Assembly (NCBI GenBank): GCA_016933095.1
Contig: JAFGBP010000008.1
Location: forward strand, 1-10,651
Source: Candidatus Woesearchaeota archaeon
GTDB taxonomy: Archaea; Nanobdellota; Nanobdellia; Woesearchaeales; SM23-78
DNA length: 10,651 bases
Direction: 5' to 3'
Part shown: one piece after another, positions 5,965 to 10,651 of the stretch
How the letters are laid out: each line of letters begins with the position of its first letter
How positions within the stretch are numbered: position 1 is the first letter of the stretch
Position numbers and translations under genes: made by a program
Notes under the pieces: model-generated
Database searches by the model: none
Seen by the model: only the letters and a program-made list of their open reading frames with translations
Told to the model about the DNA's origin: nothing

Positions 5965-6507
5965 ATGGAGACCGATGGTGATGTTGGCCTGGCGGCAAGA
6001 TGCAATTCCTTCCTTAGGGAATACGAGGACAGAGTTGCTGTTTACCGTAAATGGGATATGCCCCGCCCTGAATTCCTCTACTTGAAGGAGCTGGGAGAAA
6101 AGCTTCCTCCTTTTCCAGAGCATAAGAGGATAGATTCGAACCTGGTCACCAAATGCGAATCCAACGTCTACTTCACAGGATGCCTGCAGGACGGCAGGAT
6201 GCAATACCAAGCCGCTTCAGACTCTGCTTTCGTAAGGGGAGAGATCTACATCCTGCTCCACCTGTTCAATGGGATGGCCCCTTCAGAGATACTCTCAGAA
6301 CAGACAAGGCCTGCCCTTAAGTCATTCTTCAGGAAGCTCACAGAGATCGCTCCCATAAGCACGAAGCGCCAATACGGCCTTGAAGGGATGTATGAGCGGA
6401 TCGCGGCTATGGCGCGGTACTGCGGGAGCGGGCAATGCAGGTGCGACGAAGCCGATCCTGCTGTTTCTCCAGTTCCGCTTGTTTCTCCTGTTGAGGATGC
6501 AAAATAG
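5965..6507 (+). CDS. sufE: SufE-like Fe-S cluster assembly sulfur acceptor
   Basis: Small cytoplasmic protein (180 aa) expected to accept persulfide sulfur from a SufS-type cysteine desulfurase and pass it to the SUF scaffold. Family features run in order: YLKELGEKLPPFPEHKR near 39-55, the reactive-cysteine loop VTKCESNVYF with C64, DGRMQYQAASDSAFVRGE near 76-92, LFNGMAPSEIL near 100-110, and the closing YGLEGMYERIAAMA near 137-150. Bacterial SufE usually has Gly before the cysteine; here it is Lys. After the family domain comes an unusual tail with C153, C158 and C160, followed by a Pro/Val-rich end. The start is ATG 5965, with GAGGT 7 nt upstream. No sufS, sufB or sufC lies in view. SufE is mainly bacterial, so transfer into this lineage is possible. 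YgdK/CsdE is the alternative name within the same family. Confidence 0.82.
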   Translation: METDGDVGLAARCNSFLREYEDRVAVYRKWDMPRPEFLYLKELGEKLPPFPEHKRIDSNLVTKCESNVYFTGCLQDGRMQYQAASDSAFVRGEIYILLHLFNGMAPSEILSEQTRPALKSFFRKLTEIAPISTKRQYGLEGMYERIAAMARYCGSGQCRCDEADPAVSPVPLVSPVEDAK

Positions 6508-6513
6508 GGCAAA

Positions 6514-6521
6514 ATTTAAAA
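6514..6521 (+). promoter_or_regulatory. TATA box ATTTAAAA before enolase
   Basis: Begins 7 nt after the SufE-like stop codon, with GCAA-rich sequence as a BRE. The predicted start near 6544 gives a leader of about 20 nt that includes the GAGGTG site, so enolase appears to be transcribed separately. Confidence 0.55.
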
Positions 6522-6563
6522 ACCTCTGTTCTCTAGAAGGATATATCATCTGAGGTGGTGATC

Positions 6564-7859
6564 TTGGTCGAGACAATCCAGGAAGTCAAGGCGATACAGG
6601 TTCTAGATTCCAGAGGCAATCCTACGATGAAGGTCTATGTCCGTACGGAGAGCCAGAAGGGATGGGCGATAGTGCCCAGCGGGGCCAGCACTGGCGTGCA
6701 TGAGGCCATTGAGCTTCGCGACGGAAAGAAAGCCTATGGTGGAAAGGGAGTTGAGAAGGCGGTCGACAACATAAACAAGCTTATATCAAAGGAACTCGAG
6801 GGCATACCGATAACAGACCAGGTCAAGATCGACGGTACAATGATAGACTTGGATGGGACTCCCAACAAGAGCAAGCTTGGAGGAAACGCCATGATAGGAG
6901 TCAGCCTTGCGGCTGCAAGAGCTGGGGCTGCGACCAAAGGAGAAGAGCTCTACGAATACATAGGCGACCTCTACGGTCGCGACCCTGAGCAGAAGCAGAG
7001 ATACGTAATACCTGTGCCTCTTGCCAACGTGATAAACGGCGGGAAGCACGCAGGTACTGAGCTCAAGTTTCAGGAATTTATGCTCATACCGAGAAGAGTG
7101 TCAAACTTTGCCGAGGCGACCCAGGCGATCGCTGAAACTTATCACATCCTCAAGTCTCTCGTTGCAGAGAAATATGGCGGATCCGCCACTTCAGTCGGTG
7201 ACGAAGGAGGATTCGCTCCTCCTATAAAGAGCCCTCAGGAAGCCTTGAAGCTTATTGAAGAAGCGATTCATAAGGCAGGATACAACAGGGCCATGACGAT
7301 AGGGATGGATGTGGCGGCAAGCACTTTCCTGAAGGATGGGAAGTATGACATGGGCGGTGAGCCTTTCTCATCAGACCAGATGATCAGGTACTACGAGCAG
7401 CTTGTAGAGATGCACAACTTACGAAGCATCGAAGACCCGTTCGGAGAAGACGACCTTCAAGCGTGGACGAAACTTATGGAGCGTATATCAAAGAAGAGGA
7501 AGGTCCAGATTGTCGGAGATGACTTGACGGTCACGAATGAGCAGCGTGTCAGGATGGCCGCCAACAAGAACATGTGCAACGCGATGATACTCAAGACCAA
7601 CCAAGTAGGGACTCTGACTGAGGCATTGGCAGCTGCCAAGGCTGCTCATCTTTCAGGATGGGAGATTATCGTTAGTCACCGTAGCGGCGACACAGAAGAC
7701 CCGTTCATCGCTGACCTTGCCGTAGGCATAGGGGCTAGCCAGATAAAGCTCGGAGCGCCTTGCAGGGCAGAGCGGACATCAAAGTACAACCGCGTCCTTG
7801 AGATCGAGTCGCGGCTCAAGAAGAGCGAGTATGCAGGCAAGAGGCTGAAGATATTCTAA
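6564..7859 (+). CDS. eno: Enolase (phosphopyruvate hydratase)
   Basis: Interconverts 2-phosphoglycerate and phosphoenolpyruvate in cytoplasmic glycolysis and gluconeogenesis. The 431 residues match the usual enolase length. LDSRGNPT near 14-21 and GASTGVHEA near 40-48 form the N-terminal domain. The catalytic barrel shows GDEGGF (Glu214), the Mg2+ ligands Asp249 in MDVAAS, Glu290 in SIEDP and Asp319 in GDD, and the general base Lys344 in LKTNQVGTLTEA, followed by SHRSGDTEDPFIADLAVG. TTG 6564 is chosen because GAGGTG at 6552-6557 lies 6 nt before it and the protein then begins close to the family norm. GTG 6555 or 6558 would sit inside the binding site and add two or three residues. It has its own TATA box and a T-rich terminator. 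All key residues are present, so it should be active. Confidence 0.97.
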   Translation: MVETIQEVKAIQVLDSRGNPTMKVYVRTESQKGWAIVPSGASTGVHEAIELRDGKKAYGGKGVEKAVDNINKLISKELEGIPITDQVKIDGTMIDLDGTPNKSKLGGNAMIGVSLAAARAGAATKGEELYEYIGDLYGRDPEQKQRYVIPVPLANVINGGKHAGTELKFQEFMLIPRRVSNFAEATQAIAETYHILKSLVAEKYGGSATSVGDEGGFAPPIKSPQEALKLIEEAIHKAGYNRAMTIGMDVAASTFLKDGKYDMGGEPFSSDQMIRYYEQLVEMHNLRSIEDPFGEDDLQAWTKLMERISKKRKVQIVGDDLTVTNEQRVRMAANKNMCNAMILKTNQVGTLTEALAAAKAAHLSGWEIIVSHRSGDTEDPFIADLAVGIGASQIKLGAPCRAERTSKYNRVLEIESRLKKSEYAGKRLKIF

Positions 7860-7871
7860 GGCCGGGTCCGG

Positions 7872-7926
7872 TTGATTTTATTTTCATTTTTTTGATTTTT
7901 CAATTTTTTTAGTTTTTATTCATTTT
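7872..7926 (+). terminator. T-rich terminator after enolase
   Basis: About 55 nt of almost unbroken T runs (7 T at 7887-7893 and 7 T at 7904-7910) follow the enolase stop, including a small TTGA-TTTT-TCAA hairpin at 7892-7903. This fits archaeal multi-U termination and separates enolase from transketolase. Any promoter for transketolase in this stretch is masked by the A/T content. Confidence 0.65.
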
Positions 7927-7948
7927 CAAAAAGAGGTGCATACACAAG

Positions 7949-8788
7949 TTGGAAAGACATGACATTTCAGAGCTTAAAGAAGACGCCAAGCTGATCCGTG
8001 CAGACATAATACGAATGGTGGAGGCTTCAGGCTCTGGTCATCCTGGCGGTAGCCTATCGTCGGCTGACATAATGGCGACCCTCTTCTTCAATGAGATGAG
8101 ACATGACCCTAAGAATCCGGAATGGCCTGACAGGGATCGTTTCATCCTCTCGAAAGGGCACTGCACCCCTGTCCTCTATGCGACGCTTGCAAGGGCAGGA
8201 TACATACCAAAAGAAGAGATATACACGTTTAGGAAACTGAAATCGAGGCTGCAAGGCCATCCTGGAAAAGAAGAGCTTCCCCTGCTAGAGGCAAGCACAG
8301 GAAGCTTAGGCCAAGGGCTGTCGGTTTCCGTCGGAATGGCCCTGGCTGCAAAGCTAGACAAGAGGCCAATATCAGTCTACTGCCTGATGGGGGACGGCGA
8401 GCAGCAGGAAGGTATGGTGTGGGAGGCGGCGATGAGTGCCTCTCACTTCAAGCTGGACAACCTCTGTGCGATCGTAGATGTCAACAAGATGCAGCTCTCC
8501 GGGACTACTGAGCAGGTAATGAACATCGAACCCTTGGCAAAGAAATACAAGGCCTTCGGATGGAGAGTTATTAGGGTCAATGGTCACAGGATAAAATCCC
8601 TCCTCTGGGCTTTTAGATTTTTCAAATGGTGCAGGGGTTGGAACAAGCCAGTCGTCATCCTTGCTGACACGATAAAAGGAAAAGGCGTCGGGTTCATGGA
8701 AGGCAGGGTGGAATGGCATGGCCAGGCCCCTAATAAGCAAGAGGCCTTGCTTGCGCTCAAGGACATCTTAGGGGATACTGGAGGGTAA
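7949..8788 (+). CDS. Transketolase, N-terminal (ThDP-binding) subunit
   Basis: The first half (279 aa) of a split transketolase, which moves two-carbon ketol units between sugar phosphates in the non-oxidative pentose phosphate route. SGSGHPGG at 27-34 carries a conserved active-site His (H31). SKGH near 68-71 and GHPGKEELP near 103-111 follow. The thiamine diphosphate motif starts with GDGEQQEG at 148-155 and ends at VDVNK with N179, the usual spacing. The segment KGKGVGFMEG...WHG closes the domain. The start is TTG 7949, with GAGGTG at 7933-7938 ten nucleotides upstream. Length and domain content match archaeal split transketolases. The partner half follows after 52 bp. DXS-type or pyruvate dehydrogenase E1 proteins are related, but this order and these motifs fit transketolase best. 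Confidence 0.93.
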   Translation: MERHDISELKEDAKLIRADIIRMVEASGSGHPGGSLSSADIMATLFFNEMRHDPKNPEWPDRDRFILSKGHCTPVLYATLARAGYIPKEEIYTFRKLKSRLQGHPGKEELPLLEASTGSLGQGLSVSVGMALAAKLDKRPISVYCLMGDGEQQEGMVWEAAMSASHFKLDNLCAIVDVNKMQLSGTTEQVMNIEPLAKKYKAFGWRVIRVNGHRIKSLLWAFRFFKWCRGWNKPVVILADTIKGKGVGFMEGRVEWHGQAPNKQEALLALKDILGDTGG

Positions 8789-8836
8789 GTCATATAGAGG
8801 GTAAAGTGGAGGGTAAAGTATATGGAGAATAAGACA
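8780..8836 (+). repeat. Degenerate tandem repeats with ribosome-binding cores between transketolase halves
   Basis: Four imperfect units starting near 8780, 8796, 8808 and 8823, built on GGAGGGTAAAGTATAT. The first spans the stop codon of the N-terminal subunit, and the last ends just before the ATG of the C-terminal subunit. Two units carry intact GGAGG cores. The array fills almost the whole spacer. Confidence 0.7.
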
Positions 8837-8840
8837 TAAG

Positions 8841-9944
8841 ATGAAAAAAGTACTTGCCCGGAAGAAAGGGAAGAAGGGGAAGAGCCGTCGCAGCACGAAT
8901 AGCATGGCAAGCCTGCAGAGCAGGAAAGGCCCGACGAAGCAGAGGAAGAAACCACGCCTTGCATTGGTTTCTGACATGTCCCTCAACGAGAGCCTATTCT
9001 CAGAGCCAGAGATGAACTCGACAAGGCAAGGGCTGGGAGACGCGCTAGTCGCGCTTGGAGACCTTAACAAGAACCTTGTAGTCCTGACAGCAGACCTTGC
9101 AACCTCTACAAACGTGAGCGCCTTTGCAAAGACTCATCCTGAAAGATTCTACAACGTGGGCATAGCAGAGCAGAACATGCTTGGAATTGCAGCGGGCATG
9201 GCATTCTCAGGAAAAGTGCCTTTTGCAACGACCTTCGGGGTGTTCGCGACAGGCCGGGCTTGGGACCAGCTTAGGACTACTATATGCTATGCGAAAGCCA
9301 ACGTGAAAGTGGCAGCCACGCACTGCGGAGTCACTGTCGGAGAGGATGGAGCGACGCACCAATCATTGTCTGACCTCGCAGTAACAAGGTCAATCCCTCA
9401 CCTGACCATACTCTCTCCATGCGACTATAACCAGACGAAGAAGGCAGTCTTTGCAGCAGCTGAGATCAAAGGACCTGTTTACTTGCGGTTGGGAAGAACA
9501 AAGACGCCGCTTGTCACGACGAGCGAGACTCCCTTCAAGATAGGAGGCGCTCAGGTTCTCTGTGAAGGAGGCGACGCGGCTATAATCGCCACAGGCGAGA
9601 TGGTCTACGAGGCCTTGATGGCGGCGCAAAGGCTGGCGCTTCGCAGGATAAAAGCGACTGTCATTAATATCCATACGATCAAGCCCATAGATGAGGATGC
9701 CATTAAGAAAGCAGCCTTGACGGGGTTAATAATAACGGCTGAGGATCATCACATTAAAGGAGGTCTTGGCAGCGCGGTGGCTGAGGTTCTTGCTGATTGG
9801 CCCGGAAAGAAGAAGCCTCTTCAGGTAATGGTGGGTGTAGAGGATGTTTTTGGAACAAGTGGGCCTGCTGAAGAACTAATGAAGTCTTTTCATATAACCA
9901 GTGAGGACATCTATAACGCAGTTCTAAAAGAGAAGAGAGGATGA
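8841..9944 (+). CDS. Transketolase, C-terminal subunit, with basic N-terminal extension
   Basis: The second half (367 aa) of the split transketolase; it supplies the pyrimidine-binding domain and the C-terminal domain that complete the active site with the preceding subunit. From about residue 58 the protein follows the family: STRQGLGDAL, VVLTADLATST, then FYNVGIAEQN with the catalytic Glu110, GEDGATHQ with His173, LSPCD near 191-195, and a transketolase C domain at about 235-358. Residues 1-57 are an unusual extension rich in Lys/Arg and Ser, absent from typical archaeal C-subunits. Starts at residues 46 or 58 would remove it. ATG 8841 is kept because it follows repeats carrying GGAGG and the frame is open. 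The 3' end overlaps the convergent aldolase frame. Confidence 0.92.
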   Translation: MKKVLARKKGKKGKSRRSTNSMASLQSRKGPTKQRKKPRLALVSDMSLNESLFSEPEMNSTRQGLGDALVALGDLNKNLVVLTADLATSTNVSAFAKTHPERFYNVGIAEQNMLGIAAGMAFSGKVPFATTFGVFATGRAWDQLRTTICYAKANVKVAATHCGVTVGEDGATHQSLSDLAVTRSIPHLTILSPCDYNQTKKAVFAAAEIKGPVYLRLGRTKTPLVTTSETPFKIGGAQVLCEGGDAAIIATGEMVYEALMAAQRLALRRIKATVINIHTIKPIDEDAIKKAALTGLIITAEDHHIKGGLGSAVAEVLADWPGKKKPLQVMVGVEDVFGTSGPAEELMKSFHITSEDIYNAVLKEKRG

Positions 9945-10536
9945 TGTTGTGTTCCTTGCACGCTCTCTGGCAATGCAAAGCCAGAAGCCCTGCTTCCTCC
10001 ATTGTCTTTCCTAGTGATAGGAAACCATGATTCTTCATCTCTACAATTTTGTTGTCTCCAAGTATCTTCATTACCTGTTCAATCAGATTGGTCGTTCCGT
10101 ATGGTTCTTCCTTGTGAGTCTCAGGAATTCCTATCAAAGGGGCTTGTAGCGATATCTGCTTGCAATGGCCATGAAATATGGCTTGAATGTCGCGCCTTGC
10201 CTTGTAGATGCTGTAATGAAGCATGGACTCGGATGAAGGGTTTCGGATTCCAGAAGCATAGACGATTCTCTTCTCGAGGTCTATGTTCCACACTTGCACA
10301 AATCGATCCTCAGTATTAGATTCTCCAAGCCCGCTCTTTGCCGCCGTTATGATGAACGCCTCATCCCCTGATTTTGTCCGGAAGCTAAGATTGCCATAGG
10401 ACCCTCCTTCATACGTCGGAGCCAGCCCTGATTTACAGAAGGTAAGACACCATGCCGACAGCTCTTTAATCCTGTCATCATGAGGTGGCGTGTGACTTAA
10501 TAATTCCGTCTTGAACTTGGTGCCGGCATAACCCAT
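9754..10536 (-). CDS. Class II aldolase / fuculose-phosphate-type aldolase family protein
   Basis: Zn2+-dependent aldolase or epimerase fold protein, probably cleaving or forming a dihydroxyacetone-phosphate sugar; the true substrate is not visible. GNLSFR sits near 48-53 and SGLGESN near 68-74. The catalytic Glu is likely E103 in NPSSES. The metal ligands are His122 and His124 in FHGH and His170 in KNHG. LALHCQRA near 185-192 is the usual end of the domain, so a protein of about 200 residues would be expected. The frame instead continues to 260 residues: from about residue 198 on it is antisense to the transketolase C-subunit, and that tail lacks domain character. Either the genes truly overlap by 191 bp or the normal stop has been lost. 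Start ATG 10536 is supported by a TATA box 26 nt upstream. Rhamnulose-1-phosphate aldolase or ribulose-5-phosphate epimerase are alternatives within the fold. Confidence 0.82.
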   Translation of the reverse strand: MGYAGTKFKTELLSHTPPHDDRIKELSAWCLTFCKSGLAPTYEGGSYGNLSFRTKSGDEAFIITAAKSGLGESNTEDRFVQVWNIDLEKRIVYASGIRNPSSESMLHYSIYKARRDIQAIFHGHCKQISLQAPLIGIPETHKEEPYGTTNLIEQVMKILGDNKIVEMKNHGFLSLGKTMEEAGLLALHCQRACKEHNIILSSLLELRYRCPHWLYEKTSLVLQQAHLFQKHPLHPPLPEEASSFRANQQEPQPPRCQDLL

Positions 10537-10550
10537 TCGAACTAGTGGGT
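10531..10550. promoter_or_regulatory. Inverted repeat over the aldolase start codon
   Basis: ACCCA (10531-10535) and TGGGT (10546-10550) flank TTCGAA-like sequence and cover the start codon and the predicted transcription start of the minus-strand gene. It could be an operator or chance. Confidence 0.25.
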
Positions 10551-10558
10551 GCTTTGAA

Positions 10559-10566
10559 ATATAAAA
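10559..10566 (-). promoter_or_regulatory. TATA box of the class II aldolase, leaderless transcript
   Basis: Reads TTTTATAT on the minus strand, centred about 26 nt upstream of the ATG at 10536. That is the standard distance from an archaeal TATA box to the transcription start, so the mRNA probably begins at or next to the start codon. This matches the absence of a ribosome binding site. Confidence 0.6.
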
Positions 10567-10573
10567 ATTTACC

Positions 10574-10596
10574 TTTTGAATGGGAACCGTTCAAAA
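10574..10596. promoter_or_regulatory. Palindrome upstream of the aldolase promoter
   Basis: TTTTGAATGG (10574-10583) and CCGTTCAAAA (10587-10596) form a 10-bp inverted repeat with one T-G pair around a GAA loop. It lies immediately upstream of the aldolase TATA/BRE, a place where archaeal activators and repressors often bind. It could instead be a terminator hairpin of a gene entering from the right. Confidence 0.4.
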
Positions 10597-10600
10597 AGTG

Positions 10601-10651
10601 CCGCATTGCGAAGTATGATGATATTATATGCGGAACCTCTAGAATCGGACA
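10601..10651 (+). repeat. Right copy of the 51-nt dispersed repeat, cut by the window end
   Basis: Aligns ungapped to 113-163. This copy also contains its own 6-bp inverted repeat, CCGCAT (10601-10606) with ATGCGG (10628-10633). Whether the flanking stems of the left copy are also present cannot be seen because the sequence stops. Confidence 0.5.

Noticed and set aside
6128..6145. GATTCGAACC, like a tRNA T-loop on one strand.
   Set aside because: It lies inside the SufE-like gene, with no matching acceptor or anticodon stems around it.
10002..10319. Open frame of about 105 codons on the + strand.
   Set aside because: It is antisense to the well-supported aldolase coding region, has no ribosome binding site and no recognisable domain.
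10531..10550. TTCGAA within a short stem, like a tRNA T-arm.
   Set aside because: The stem and loop lengths are wrong and no other tRNA arms are present; it fits the promoter and start region of the aldolase.

Overview
The window looks like DNA from an archaeon. The evidence is a set of A/T-rich TATA-like promoters, ribosome binding sites of the GAGGTG/GGTGA type, poly-T terminators, class III (archaeal pilin) signal peptides, an archaeal-style secretion/pilus ATPase and a transketolase split into two genes. The pilin N-termini (G-Q-A-A-x-E-F-L-M-T-Y-G-W) and the lysine-rich tails resemble DPANN lineages such as Micrarchaeota or Diapherotrites. That placement is from memory of family appearance, not from a search. 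Coding strands are about half G+C.

Layout. Positions 1-660 hold no convincing protein gene but are unusually rich in inverted and direct repeats: a repeat-bearing block at 17-235, a nested set of stems at 249-452, and two TATA-like boxes leading into the first gene. Positions 666-5844 are a type IV pilus/Tad-like export locus on the + strand: a VirB11/TadA/FlaI-type ATPase, two T2SSF-family membrane platform proteins, and two tandem paralogous pilins. Each pilin appears to have its own regulatory region, and the first is followed by a run of 17 T. No prepilin peptidase gene is present here.

Positions 5965-6507 encode a SufE-like sulfur acceptor with its reactive cysteine intact and an extra cysteine cluster near the C-terminus. 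Positions 6564-9944 form a central carbon block: enolase, then the N-terminal and C-terminal halves of transketolase. On the minus strand, converging on transketolase and overlapping its 3' end by 191 bp, is a class II (fuculose-phosphate type) aldolase with a well-placed TATA box that suggests a leaderless transcript.

How they work together. The first five genes should build and power one extracellular filament: the ATPase drives the two platform proteins, which assemble the two disulfide-capable pilins. Enolase, transketolase and the aldolase serve glycolysis/gluconeogenesis and sugar-phosphate interconversion, with no oxidative pentose phosphate genes in view. No CRISPR array, tRNA, rRNA, transposase or defence system is visible. 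The least explained part is the noncoding 5' block. One segment of it (113-163) recurs in the same orientation at the extreme right end (10601-10651).
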